The notes: generated from the letters alone by a model not told the origin. Shown: positions 1 to 8,593, numbered from the stretch's first letter. The stretch: DNA of 31,451 nucleotides from CAZSXS01 sp964611385 (GCA_964611385.1 CAZSXS010000041.1:1-31451); one strand, 5' to 3'. Numbers and translations: made by a program.

Positions 1-166
1 ATAGAGGGTGTGGGGTTACACCCGATTAAGTTTAATATTGCTTAATAAACTGTTTCGTTAAAATATTTAATATTATTTAGATGCTTTAATGGAATTTATA
101 ACCTAGACGAATGGAATCATAGAGTGAATACATGGAGGTAATCGAATTTTATAAAGGAGGATACCC

Positions 167-1357
167 ATGCAAGACAGAATCAACCCCAAGACGGGTGACC
201 GACTAAGCTTGCTTGGCTTCGGTTGCATGCGTCTGCCTAGAAATGGGACGGCCATTGATGAGGCAGCTTCAGAGAAGCTGTTTATCCACGCAATTGAACA
301 GGGAGTTAATTACTTTGATACGGCCTATGTTTATCCCGGCAGTGAGGTAGCGCTAGGAAAGTTTTTGGCTAAAGGCTGGCGTAATAAAGTCTTTCTTGCC
401 ACCAAGCTGCCCCATTTTTTGGTCAAGTCGGCTGGAGATATCGATAAGTACTTTAACAAACAGCTGGAACGCTTGCAAACCAATTATATTGACTACTACT
501 TAATTCATATGATTTCGGATATGGCGATTTTAAATAAGTTGTTGGCTCTTGGCTTAAAGGATTGGGTAGACCGTAGGAAAAAGGAAGGCAAAATTAAACG
601 CATTGGCTTCTCCTTCCATGGGGCCCCGGCTCAGTTCAAACTCATCATAGATGCTTTTGACTGGGATTTTTGCATGATCCAATACAATTACCTAGACGAA
701 CATAATCAGGCAGGAACAGCGGGTCTTCAATATGCAGCCGGGAAAGGCATAGGTGTACTCATCATGGAGCCTCTACGAGGCGGCAAGCTCGTGAAGGGAC
801 TCCCTCCCGACGCCTGTACGCTTTTTGAAAAGGCAGAACCCGGCTATACCCCGGCTCAGTGGGCCTTGCGCTGGGTAATGAACCATCCTGAAGTTATGAC
901 CGTGTTATCGGGTATGAACAGCATGGAACAACTGAAGCAGAACTTGATTGTGGCAGAAAACACCAAGCCCGATTCTATGTCTCCAGATGAACTGGTTGTC
1001 ATTGAAAAAGCGAAAGCGATCCTCATGCGGGATATAAAGATCCCTTGTACGGCTTGCGGATACTGTATGCCCTGTCCAGCTGGGGTAGATATTCCGGCTT
1101 GCTTTTCTTCTTACAATGAAAAATACACGCTAAAGCAAAAATTTGCATGGATGTATTACATGCAAAACGTGGGCGGCGCCACTCATTACCCCGCCAAAGC
1201 ATCGCTGTGCAAAAACTGCGGAAAGTGTGTCAAGCATTGTCCCCAGTCTATTGACATCCCTCATGAACTGGCGAAAGTGACCTCAGAATTTGAAACACCG
1301 CTTTTCAAGCTGGCATCAGCCGTTATGCGTATGATAATGGGCGGGAAGAAGGCATGA
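167..1357 (+). CDS. Aldo/keto reductase with C-terminal ferredoxin-type Fe-S domain
   Basis: This 396-residue protein has an N-terminal aldo/keto reductase TIM barrel and a C-terminal iron-sulfur extension. The AKR signature GFGCMRLP lies near residue 17. The expected catalytic set is visible: D51 and Tyr in DTAYVYP, K80 in ATKLP and H114 in YYLIH. Two cysteine clusters follow, CTACGYCMPC near residue 294 and CKNCGKCVKHCP near residue 346, which should bind [4Fe-4S] clusters. This architecture is the common anaerobe AKR-ferredoxin fusion, a cytoplasmic NAD(P)H- or ferredoxin-linked carbonyl oxidoreductase; the substrate cannot be read from sequence. The start is set by AAAGGAGG six bases upstream. 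It appears monocistronic and is followed by a strong terminator. Confidence 0.93.
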   Translation: MQDRINPKTGDRLSLLGFGCMRLPRNGTAIDEAASEKLFIHAIEQGVNYFDTAYVYPGSEVALGKFLAKGWRNKVFLATKLPHFLVKSAGDIDKYFNKQLERLQTNYIDYYLIHMISDMAILNKLLALGLKDWVDRRKKEGKIKRIGFSFHGAPAQFKLIIDAFDWDFCMIQYNYLDEHNQAGTAGLQYAAGKGIGVLIMEPLRGGKLVKGLPPDACTLFEKAEPGYTPAQWALRWVMNHPEVMTVLSGMNSMEQLKQNLIVAENTKPDSMSPDELVVIEKAKAILMRDIKIPCTACGYCMPCPAGVDIPACFSSYNEKYTLKQKFAWMYYMQNVGGATHYPAKASLCKNCGKCVKHCPQSIDIPHELAKVTSEFETPLFKLASAVMRMIMGGKKA

Positions 1358-1420
1358 AAGAATGAAGAATGATAGGGTAAGGCAAGAACCTTTAAAGAGT
1401 AGTGGATATGCTTTACACAC

Positions 1421-1459
1421 AAAAACCCCTGTTAGCTTTTGGCTAACAGGGGTTTTTTT
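1421..1459 (+). terminator. Rho-independent terminator after the AKR gene
   Basis: A perfect stem AACCCCTGTTAGC / GCTAACAGGGGTT with a short TTTTG-type loop is followed by a T7 tract. It ends the AKR transcript. The A-run before the stem means it could also work on the opposite strand for the convergent ABC operon. Confidence 0.9.
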
Positions 1460-1515
1460 GGTAGCAGAGCTTCGCATATTGGTATGCTGGATTCGAAGTC
1501 GAGTGTCAACATTCT

Positions 1516-1545
1516 ACAGTTCGTAAGAGGAATAAACCGAACTGT
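1516..1545. repeat. Small inverted repeat between convergent genes
   Basis: ACAGTTCG (1516-1523) and CGAACTGT (1538-1545) form an 8-bp stem with a 14-base loop just beyond the stop of the minus-strand lipoprotein gene. A short TTTT follows on the plus strand only. It may be a weak second terminator or a 3' stabilising hairpin. Confidence 0.4.
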
Positions 1546-1562
1546 TTTGAACTATTTTGTCG

Positions 1563-2927
1563 TTATTTGTACTTAGCTAAGGTTTCCTCAGCTACTTCCT
1601 GCATAAGCTTTGCTGTCTGCTCGGCAGATATCTTCCCTGCAAAAAAATTATCTGCCTCTTTTAATACTTCAGTACTGATTTGACTTCTGGCAGGGGAAGG
1701 TGAATCAATCTGGGCGTAGGGGAGTATCCTATCAAAAGCATGTTGCTTTTGTGGGTGGTCGGTGTAGTTTTTCTGAATGAGGGGATCGTTCAGTGCGGAC
1801 TTGGTAGCTGGGAAATAACCGGTCAGTGAGCCGTAAATTGCTTGTGCATGCCCATTGGCAAAATATTTGAGAAAAATCCAAGATGCCAACTGCTTTTCTG
1901 GCGTAGATTTAAATAGTACCTGGTTACCACCAAATAGGGAGGTGATTTGTACATCAGCCTTACCTTGCGGAATGAGGGTGATATCCCAGTTAAAGCTGTC
2001 GCCGATTAAGTCAATCTTACTGGAGGTTCTGGCAGTTGTAGCAATTTCCATAGCCGCTTTTCCGCTAGTAAAATCATTCTCCGTATTTTCAGCACGATAA
2101 GCCGCTCCGCTATCAACCAGGCGTTTCATCATGTTAAGAAGATCAATGGTAGCCTGGTTGTCAAAATAAACGCCGCCGCTATCGTGTGCAATAGGCTCAA
2201 TGCCATAAGTACGGATCCAAGTAATTAAACTGCCGACGGGATTATTCCCGACAGCCAGTGCCGGTATTTGCGTTTTTTGATAAGTATCTAGGCACTGCTT
2301 TTCAAAATCAATCCAAGTCTTTGCAGGCGCATCATAACCGGCCTGTTTTAATAAATCAACATTGTAGTAAAGCCCCTGAGCACTGTTCCCGTGAGGCCAA
2401 CTCATGGTTTTACCGCCATAATTTATAATCCTTTGACGGGCAAGAATTGCCGGAAGAATATCATCCAGTTCAACCTGAGACATGCCGTACTTTGCACTAG
2501 CGATATAATCATCAAGAGGAACCAGAATGTCTGCTTTCATATACTCAGCCGTTTCATTTTCATAGCACATAGAAACATTTGGAAGACCTCCACCCTGGAA
2601 CGCAGCCTTCACCTTTTGGTTGAGCTCAGTATAGTTACCCTGAAATACTTCTTTAACCTTAATTTTACCCTCATACTCTTTGTTGAAGTCAGCTACAATC
2701 TGCTGAATAGCCTCTCCGTAGATGGTTGCTTGAATATGCCAAAACTCAATTTCTACTGGCCCGTTTTTACCAAGCTCAATCGCATCAATTCCGGCGACCT
2801 GTGGGGTGCCTTGAGGAATAGTCGGAGAGCCCTGAGAGCTTGTGCTCGGTGTAGGGGAAGAACAGCCTGCCAGCAAGGCAATCGACATTGCGGCGGCAAC
2901 CAAGGGTTTTCTAATTTTATAAAACAT
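1563..2927 (-). CDS. Carbohydrate ABC transporter substrate-binding lipoprotein (family 1)
   Basis: This 454-residue protein starts with a lipoprotein signal peptide. The lipobox LLAGC puts the lipidated cysteine at residue 22, followed by a Ser/Thr/Pro-rich linker. The mature part (IEFWHIQATIYGEAIQQIVADFNKEYEGKI and later segments) is typical of UgpB/MalE-like family 1 solute-binding proteins and the length is normal. It should sit outside the membrane and deliver a sugar or polyol derivative to the two permeases encoded upstream. It is the last gene of the minus-strand operon, 28 bases after the metallo-hydrolase gene. AGGAGG five bases before the ATG fixes the start. The actual ligand is unknown; the HAD and metallo-hydrolase partners hint at a phosphate-containing or ester-linked compound, which is inference. 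Confidence 0.92.
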   Translation of the reverse strand: MFYKIRKPLVAAAMSIALLAGCSSPTPSTSSQGSPTIPQGTPQVAGIDAIELGKNGPVEIEFWHIQATIYGEAIQQIVADFNKEYEGKIKVKEVFQGNYTELNQKVKAAFQGGGLPNVSMCYENETAEYMKADILVPLDDYIASAKYGMSQVELDDILPAILARQRIINYGGKTMSWPHGNSAQGLYYNVDLLKQAGYDAPAKTWIDFEKQCLDTYQKTQIPALAVGNNPVGSLITWIRTYGIEPIAHDSGGVYFDNQATIDLLNMMKRLVDSGAAYRAENTENDFTSGKAAMEIATTARTSSKIDLIGDSFNWDITLIPQGKADVQITSLFGGNQVLFKSTPEKQLASWIFLKYFANGHAQAIYGSLTGYFPATKSALNDPLIQKNYTDHPQKQHAFDRILPYAQIDSPSPARSQISTEVLKEADNFFAGKISAEQTAKLMQEVAEETLAKYK

Positions 2928-2955
2928 AAAATCCTCCTGTCAAAATAGTTTTTTA

Positions 2956-4323
2956 TCAAAGGGTATGTAGTTCAACAGTCATACCATAGTGGGGCAATAG
3001 CTTGGGAATTGTGCCAGTATTGGCGATGGATGGGTTCATACTGTGTAGGGGAACAACGACTTTGGGTGCTATGGTGGTGACAAACTCCGTGAGCTTTTTG
3101 GAGGTAATATGCCCTCCTGTACTGTGAAAATGATAAACAATTCCTAGTTCTCGTAGCCAATAGAGCAATGTTGGGTCGTTATTATTCAGCGGGTTGCCGT
3201 CAGCGTGAAAATAATGAGAACAATCCTTTCGCTGTCCTAACTTTTCCAGTTCGCTCATTAAGCCAATCTTCTTCTGCGTTAGATAAATGGCGTACTTATC
3301 TTTGTTGTTTACAAGCTCTCGGTAGCTGACGGTACGATAGGGTAAGGACGCATGCGTTTCATCTTCAAACAATACAATGGTATCCATATCCTTTACAGCC
3401 GGATTACCAGACAATGCCTCAATCTGGTTTGATACACTGTGCCACAGCAAAGCGGTTTGTACGTCCATAACCAAGTTCCGATTGTACTCCGCTGTAACAT
3501 TGACGAAATCTGCCACACGCTCAATGTTACGGCACAATATATTGATGTATACAAGTCCCTTAGATTGCTCTAGCATCTGACTGTAACGCACTGGTAAATC
3601 CCATTCGTTCACATTCGCTTCATATTGCGTTGTTGAATCCACACGCAACGTTGTACCCTCCGTAATAAGCATAGTCAACTTCTGTTCTGCCAGAAAGCGC
3701 ATCTTTTGTTTGACACGTTCATTATGCCTTCCATGCATACGGTAATCACCGGTAAAAAACACCTTCTCATCACCCGCATGAATTAAAATACCTGAAGCCC
3801 CGGGTGTATCGTGATCCAATTCCACAACCTGAATCCTCATATCAGCTCCCAACGGATAACTCTCCATATCAGCTAGCCCTTGCAACCTTGCTTTCGTATC
3901 TATGTATTCCCCACTTTTCACAACAGCTTTGTAAGTAGCCAGAGCCTCCTTGTGCATGAATACCGTAATGTCCTCAGCAATATAAGGCAATAGTTCCATA
4001 TGATCCTGGTGAATATGGCTGACAAAGGCACACACATGCTTGAATTGAGGGACGGGTATCTCCCAGATACGTTCCAACTCCTCCACGGTTAAATCTCCAA
4101 GCCATTGCTTGTCATACAAGGAGAGAATGGGCGGTGCAACTTTTAACAATAAATAACTTTTAAGCAAATGGCTTCCAGGGCAAATATTTCCGCTGCCCCA
4201 ACCGTAAAAGTTCGTGGGCATTCGACCAAGGTCAAATACAATGGCTGTGTCACCGACACCGACCAAGACATTGATGCCTCCGATTGTATTAAGACCTCCA
4301 AAAAAAGTAACTTGTGCTTTCAT
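2956..4323 (-). CDS. Beta-CASP/RNase J-like metallo-beta-lactamase-fold hydrolase
   Basis: This is a 455-residue MBL-fold protein. The zinc motif HIHQDH is at residues 103-108, a further ligand motif FTGDYRMHG follows in the middle, and the C-terminal part has HSTGGH and VVPLHS. The last two resemble the HxSGH and PxH motifs of the beta-CASP branch that includes RNase J and CPSF73, so the active site looks intact. The usual product of that branch is a nuclease, but this gene sits inside a sugar-type ABC importer operon, 33 bases after the HAD gene and 28 before the binding protein, so a small-molecule phosphodiesterase or ester hydrolase is possible. The ATG at 4323 is chosen over a GTG three codons earlier because GAGGAG is eight bases from the ATG but abuts the GTG. 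Confidence 0.82.
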   Translation of the reverse strand: MKAQVTFFGGLNTIGGINVLVGVGDTAIVFDLGRMPTNFYGWGSGNICPGSHLLKSYLLLKVAPPILSLYDKQWLGDLTVEELERIWEIPVPQFKHVCAFVSHIHQDHMELLPYIAEDITVFMHKEALATYKAVVKSGEYIDTKARLQGLADMESYPLGADMRIQVVELDHDTPGASGILIHAGDEKVFFTGDYRMHGRHNERVKQKMRFLAEQKLTMLITEGTTLRVDSTTQYEANVNEWDLPVRYSQMLEQSKGLVYINILCRNIERVADFVNVTAEYNRNLVMDVQTALLWHSVSNQIEALSGNPAVKDMDTIVLFEDETHASLPYRTVSYRELVNNKDKYAIYLTQKKIGLMSELEKLGQRKDCSHYFHADGNPLNNNDPTLLYWLRELGIVYHFHSTGGHITSKKLTEFVTTIAPKVVVPLHSMNPSIANTGTIPKLLPHYGMTVELHTL

Positions 4324-4365
4324 GCTGCACACTCCTCATCAAAAGAATTTTTTTACAACTCATTC

Positions 4366-5166
4366 TTAGTAACTGATTGTTCTTAGCAACTGATTTAACT
4401 GCTGCAATGTGGACAAGCGCTCATTCCAAGTAATGCCATCATAAACAGCATAGGGTGATACTAAAATTGTTTTTGCTCCTATCTGTTTTGCTGGTGATAG
4501 GTCATTGAAGCTGTGGTCGCCAATACTGACTACATGTTTTGCACAACCGGCCTTCTCAACAATCTTGGGCAAGCGATCCCTCAGTCCGTATGGCTTATTG
4601 ATCCCAAACTCAATGTTGGGTATTATATCCTGCAAGCCCAAGGCTTGCACAAAGCGGATAGCCCCTTCTTGTGGCGTGTTGGTAAACAGATATAAGGTTA
4701 TTCCTTGCCTATTCATCTGTGCAATGGTTTCCCTTAAATCATCATCCAATTCTAGGGTGTTGTTTGAAATCATGTGCTCACGTATAGCTAAAAAAGCTTG
4801 ACTACGTCGTTCTGGCGCAATGCAAAAAGCACGTGCTATCAACTGGAGTATTGACCATGCATCTCCTAAGAAGCTATATGCTTCAGAATAAAAGCGAGAT
4901 TCAAAGTTATCTTCTGCGTTACGAAAAGTTGGTATCTCATATAGTTCCCTTATTGTTGAGATAGGTTGGATTTGAGTTTCATAAAATTCCCCTAAACGCT
5001 GAGGGGTTTTATCACGCAATAAGGATTCAATATATTCGAGAGTGGACTCGTAAGCGTATTCCCAGGGTGTATCCTTAACCAGCAGACTTAAATACTCCTT
5101 GTAAAACACCTGATCCTGATACAGAGTGCCATCCAAGTCAAAAATAATCGTATGTATGTTGTTCAT
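4366..5166 (-). CDS. HAD-superfamily phosphatase
   Basis: This 266-residue protein carries the four HAD motifs in order: DLDGT at residues 10-14 (nucleophile D10, acid D12), LFTNT near residue 156, the lysine in INKPYG near 190 and GDHSFND near 218. The helical cap between motifs I and II is of the phosphoglycolate phosphatase/pyrimidine nucleotidase type. It should be a cytoplasmic Mg-dependent phosphatase acting on a small phosphate ester. It is embedded in the ABC importer operon, 16 bases after the second permease gene, so it may dephosphorylate the imported compound or its product. GAGGAG nine bases from the ATG supports the start. The substrate cannot be assigned. Confidence 0.87.
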   Translation of the reverse strand: MNNIHTIIFDLDGTLYQDQVFYKEYLSLLVKDTPWEYAYESTLEYIESLLRDKTPQRLGEFYETQIQPISTIRELYEIPTFRNAEDNFESRFYSEAYSFLGDAWSILQLIARAFCIAPERRSQAFLAIREHMISNNTLELDDDLRETIAQMNRQGITLYLFTNTPQEGAIRFVQALGLQDIIPNIEFGINKPYGLRDRLPKIVEKAGCAKHVVSIGDHSFNDLSPAKQIGAKTILVSPYAVYDGITWNERLSTLQQLNQLLRTISY

Positions 5167-5182
5167 AAAAGTTCACTCCTCT

Positions 5183-6079
5183 CTAACCCTTTAACCCACT
5201 GCCAGCTATAGCTTCAGTGAATTGTTTTTGTACAAAAAAATATAAAACCAAAATTGGGATGACACAGAAGGTAGCAGCTGCCATAATTAATTGCGTACTG
5301 GCTCCATCCTCACTGCGAAAATACATTAGTCCAACCTGAAGGGGACGCATACGCTCGCTTGAAGTAATCAGCATTGGCCATTGCACGCTGTTCCATCGGC
5401 CGATGAAGGTCAATAAGGAGGCTGTCACTATGGTTGGAGCGCACAGTGGTATGAGTATTCGGACTATGTACCCAAGGTGTCCGATCCCGTCCAGTTGTGC
5501 AGCCTGCCAATAATCCTTTGGTATCGCCAGAAAAGCTTGTCTTAGCAGAAAGATGGTAAAACTGCTGGCCAACCCAGGTAGTAAGATTCCCATATAGGTA
5601 TCATACAAACCCTTACCGCCATTGCCAAGGATGTCATTTCCGCCCAGCAGTGGCAATTTACGAATAATCATAAAATTAGGTACTATGGTTAGGTCTCCTG
5701 GTATGAGCATTGTTGTTAGTATAATTAAGAACAAAAAATCTTTAAACTTAAATTCTAAATTAGAGAGTGCATAGGCTGCCGGTATGCAGAGTAACAGCTG
5801 CAATATAACACCCAATGTTGCAATGACTAAGGTGTTGATGTAGTAGATTGTGAAAGTGGATTCTGGTTTGTTCCAAGCTTCTATGTAATTCGAAAACACC
5901 CATTTTTCCGGAAAAAAAGTTGGAATGCGATGGTTGATTTCAGCAAAGCTTTTAAAGGAATTGAGAATCATCCATAAAAATGGAAAGACAGAGAGTATGG
6001 CGCAAGCGGTCAAAAAAACATAGGTAAATACCTGAAACGAATTTTTATATATCTGTTGCCGGCGATAAATGTTTATCAT
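5183..6079 (-). CDS. Carbohydrate ABC transporter permease, MalG/UgpE type
   Basis: This 298-residue inner-membrane protein has about six hydrophobic segments, beginning with VFTYVFLTACAILSVFPFLW, and the EAA coupling loop YWQAAQLDGIGHLGYIVRIL that contacts the ATPase. It has the normal length for the CUT1 family permease of the MalG class. It pairs with the MalF-type gene 15 bases upstream to form the channel. The ATG at 6079 is preferred to a TTG two codons earlier because AGGAGG is nine bases from the ATG and only three from the TTG. No ATP-binding subunit is encoded in the operon. Confidence 0.92.
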   Translation of the reverse strand: MINIYRRQQIYKNSFQVFTYVFLTACAILSVFPFLWMILNSFKSFAEINHRIPTFFPEKWVFSNYIEAWNKPESTFTIYYINTLVIATLGVILQLLLCIPAAYALSNLEFKFKDFLFLIILTTMLIPGDLTIVPNFMIIRKLPLLGGNDILGNGGKGLYDTYMGILLPGLASSFTIFLLRQAFLAIPKDYWQAAQLDGIGHLGYIVRILIPLCAPTIVTASLLTFIGRWNSVQWPMLITSSERMRPLQVGLMYFRSEDGASTQLIMAAATFCVIPILVLYFFVQKQFTEAIAGSGLKG

Positions 6080-6094
6080 TTGCAAAAACCTCCT

Positions 6095-7213
6095 TTATCC
6101 ATAAAATACTGTTTTGTCACTAATTTTCTTTTGTATTACAGTCAGTATCAGTACGATTGCAAACAGCAAAGCAGATAATGCACAGGCATAGCCCGCACGA
6201 TTGTATTGATAGAAGTTGTTAAAGATATACATAGAGATAGAGGAGGTAGAACCGTTGGGAGAGCCACTTCCTCCCGTAAACAAGTAAAACGCATTAAAGG
6301 ATTCAAAAGCACCAATGACAGAAGTAATGGACAGAAACAGCGTAGTGGGAGAAACCAGCGGCAAGGTCACATGAATAATCGATTGCAGTTTATTGGCACC
6401 ATCAATCTGTGCTGCTTCATATAACTCAGGGGAGATGCCACTAAGCCCTGCCAAATAAATAACCACGTTAAACCCGATGGAACTCCAAATAGAATAAATC
6501 ATGATTACACAGAGCGCCCAGGTTGGGCCAAGTAGGGCGTCTGGTACGGAGGATACGTCTACGCCAAAGCCGTTTAATATTTTTTCCAGTATCGGGACTG
6601 GATCACTGGCCCATTCCTGAGGCGGCAATCCCAAGGCCTTTATGATGACATTGAATAACCCGTACTGCGAATTTGCCATCCATCGAAACACAAAGATGGC
6701 CGCAACGGTAGATGTAATATAAGGAAGAAAAAAAGCTATGCGATATCCTGATTGCAGTTTAGGAGATACACCATAAAATAATAGATAGGCAAACAGAAAT
6801 GATAATCCAATGCTAATGGGAATGGTAATTAGCGCATAGCTGGTGGTAACCAGTAAGCTCTGACCCAAGGCTCCTACCTTAAGGCCAATGCTATCCGAAT
6901 AGCGAACAATATCTCGGGTAAACATTTCCACATAATTTTGCAGGCCAATAAAGGCGTTCTTTTTAAAGCTCCAGTCAAACAAGGATACATACAAACTATA
7001 AAAGAGAGAGAATATTCTAAATACAAGTAGCAATAGCACAGCTGGGGCACACATTAAAAAAGCCACACCCCCATCAGACCGAAAAATGCCGGTTCTCCAT
7101 AGACTCGCCCTTACTTTGTCCTTTTTAGTTTTTCTGTTCTTTATGAATACTGTCATAGGTATACCCTTATCTCCAGATGGTAACAACCTTTTACCTTGCC
7201 GCTCTACTGTCAT
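6095..7213 (-). CDS. Carbohydrate ABC transporter permease, MalF/UgpA type
   Basis: This 372-residue multi-pass membrane protein has the EAA loop LYEAAQIDGANKLQSIIHVTLPLVSPT near its C-terminus, typical of the first permease of CUT1 importers. It is the first gene of the minus-strand operon. AGGAGG lies four bases before the ATG at 7213; an internal ATG at codon 20 has only a weak site, so the longer form is given, although the extra basic N-terminus is atypical and the shorter form remains possible. The long loop after about residue 200, containing a WASDPVPILEK-like segment, is probably extracytoplasmic. Confidence 0.9.
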   Translation of the reverse strand: MTVERQGKRLLPSGDKGIPMTVFIKNRKTKKDKVRASLWRTGIFRSDGGVAFLMCAPAVLLLLVFRIFSLFYSLYVSLFDWSFKKNAFIGLQNYVEMFTRDIVRYSDSIGLKVGALGQSLLVTTSYALITIPISIGLSFLFAYLLFYGVSPKLQSGYRIAFFLPYITSTVAAIFVFRWMANSQYGLFNVIIKALGLPPQEWASDPVPILEKILNGFGVDVSSVPDALLGPTWALCVIMIYSIWSSIGFNVVIYLAGLSGISPELYEAAQIDGANKLQSIIHVTLPLVSPTTLFLSITSVIGAFESFNAFYLFTGGSGSPNGSTSSISMYIFNNFYQYNRAGYACALSALLFAIVLILTVIQKKISDKTVFYG

Positions 7214-7244
7214 AGGCCCTCCTATAAATTGTTTAACGTATTTT

Positions 7245-7307
7245 TGCTAGTTCATTCTCTAGCAGTACGTATACAATTTTAGTATGAGTGTGTAAAGAAT
7301 GCTAGCA
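7245..7307. promoter_or_regulatory. Operator-like TGCTAG motifs flanking the operon promoter
   Basis: An inverted repeat TGCTAG-N8-CTAGCA lies at 7245-7264, on the expected transcription start. The palindrome TGCTAGCA recurs at 7300-7307, just upstream of the -35. The same hexamer on both sides of the promoter suggests a repressor with two binding sites; no regulator gene is next to it. Confidence 0.4.
7268..7296 (-). promoter_or_regulatory. Promoter of the ABC importer operon
   Basis: Read on the minus strand, TTTACA (7291-7296) and TATACG (7268-7273) are separated by 17 bases, a good sigma-A arrangement about 55 bases before the first start codon. Confidence 0.5.
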
Positions 7308-7434
7308 ATACAAGGTAAAGCATAAGTAAACTGGGAATATGCTATTAATTAAGATTGAAAGCTGCTTCAGTGAATTCTGGCAGGTTTTCCTACCATTGAC
7401 AGTTCATTGACTGAAAAAGTATAAGGATACCAAC

Positions 7435-7466
7435 GAAAAAGCCGCCCTTGCTAGGCGGCTTTTTTA
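7435..7466. terminator. Bidirectional-looking terminator hairpin
   Basis: AAAAAGCCGCC and GGCGGCTTTTTTA form a tight 11-bp stem with a 7-base loop. It lies downstream of the minus-strand Fic gene, with A and T runs on both sides, and so should stop Fic transcripts before the ABC operon promoter. Confidence 0.85.
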
Positions 7467-7565
7467 ATTCTATTGCTATGATATCCTTGGTTAACAGTCT
7501 TTAACGTTGTGCTTGTTTCAGCTGTCGGGTGGTTCAAGATTAGAATACTTTTTCTGTTCAGCATG

Positions 7566-8339
7566 TCACGGTTTTGTGAGAGGAATTTTGAACATTCGCC
7601 CATAGTCTCGCTGCGCTTCCAGCTCGCACTCGGCGATCAATCTGTTGAATGGTTCGTCTGTAGGCTTTTGTACACGCTGGGCACAGACGAGAGCCGAAAT
7701 ATACTCCATACGCAGCACTGGCGGGATGGATACTATCTGATAACCCTTATTCACAAAAATGAGGTTCATCAGAAGCCTCGCCGTTCTTCCGTTGCCGTCC
7801 GCAAAGGGGTGGATATCAACCAAACGCCTATGCGCGAAGGCCGCAAATAATACCGGATGACAGGAATCTTTTTTCTCATTCAATTCAGCAACAAAGGCTT
7901 TCATCAAGCTGGGAATTTCCTCTGGGGCCCCTGGCACATAGTCTGTGCCGGTAATAAACACCTGATGGTCGCGGTAGCAGCCTGCCTGTTCGCTATCAAT
8001 CCCGCTGTAAAACAGTTGATGCAGCTTGCAAAGCCTATCCTCTGTAAAATAAAGCTTGTCCGAGCGTGCAAGCGCCAGCATGTAATCATAAGCTTTTGCG
8101 TGTCCGGTGGCCTCGTAACAATCTCTCAATGGCTTTCCGCCCACGGTAATACCGTCCTCCAGCAGCACCTTTGTTTCGGTCAAGGTGAGGGAATTTCCCT
8201 CCAGAGCGTTACTGCTGTATGTTGTACCAATTTTAAAATACTGATCAAGCTCCAATACTTCCTTTGGAGTCAACGGACGGCGTGCATGAATCAATTTACG
8301 GTTTACATCTATTCGTTCAAGCAGACGTTTAAGCTCCAT
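7566..8339 (-). CDS. Fic-domain protein, class II (self-inhibited) AMP-transferase type
   Basis: This 257-residue protein has the full Fic motif HPFADGNGRTAR at residues 177-188, including the catalytic His and the phosphate-binding Arg, so it should be active. Near the N-terminus SNALEG (residues 43-48) matches the inhibitory (S/T)xxxE(G/N) helix of class II Fic proteins, whose Glu blocks ATP binding. Fic enzymes typically transfer AMP from ATP to hydroxyl side chains of target proteins. The open frame can be extended 15 codons to a TTG, but MELKRLL is chosen because the extension is mainly a promoter-like AT-rich repeat. It stands alone with no small antitoxin gene beside it, consistent with built-in inhibition. 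The target is unknown. Confidence 0.88.
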   Translation of the reverse strand: MELKRLLERIDVNRKLIHARRPLTPKEVLELDQYFKIGTTYSSNALEGNSLTLTETKVLLEDGITVGGKPLRDCYEATGHAKAYDYMLALARSDKLYFTEDRLCKLHQLFYSGIDSEQAGCYRDHQVFITGTDYVPGAPEEIPSLMKAFVAELNEKKDSCHPVLFAAFAHRRLVDIHPFADGNGRTARLLMNLIFVNKGYQIVSIPPVLRMEYISALVCAQRVQKPTDEPFNRLIAECELEAQRDYGRMFKIPLTKP

Positions 8340-8418
8340 TTCATTCACCACTCTTTCATAAATAGTATAGTATACTCTGGGCAAAAAAGCAAACTTTCAC
8401 CTATGCAGTCAATGATTA

Positions 8419-8436
8419 CATTGCCATATGGCAATG
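8419..8436. promoter_or_regulatory. Perfect 18-bp palindrome upstream of fic
   Basis: CATTGCCATATGGCAATG is an exact palindrome about 80 bases before the Fic start codon and divergent from the downstream gene. It looks like a dimeric repressor site; the regulator is not identifiable. Confidence 0.4.
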
Positions 8437-8491
8437 AATCGTATACCGCTTTTTTCAGAAGGACGGATTGATGTTGCCAGCACGCTGTGAA

Positions 8492-8537
8492 ATACAATAG
8501 GGGCTAAACCTTGTGAATGATTTAGCCCCTATTGTAT
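8492..8537. repeat. Perfect 17-bp inverted repeat with 12-base loop
   Basis: Arms 8492-8508 and 8521-8537 (core GGGGCTAAA / TTTAGCCCC) pair without a mismatch. No T-run follows on either strand, so it is not a standard terminator. Its right arm overlaps the -35 of the promoter candidate at 8532-8560. Confidence 0.6.
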
Positions 8538-8560
8538 GTTGACCTGCTTTCTGTTATAAT
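8532..8560 (+). promoter_or_regulatory. Promoter candidate for the 8704 gene
   Basis: TTGTAT (8532-8537), a 17-base spacer and a perfect TATAAT (8555-8560). The expected start near 8567 gives a leader of about 137 bases that contains copy A of the dispersed repeat. Confidence 0.5.
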
Positions 8561-8593
8561 TTGTTCGTATTAAGCATTCGGTTGACTTGTAGT

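Noticed and set aside
8340..8384. TTG-start extension of the Fic protein
   Set aside because: The 15 extra codons fall in an AT-rich promoter-like stretch; the ATG at 8339 gives the usual family N-terminus.
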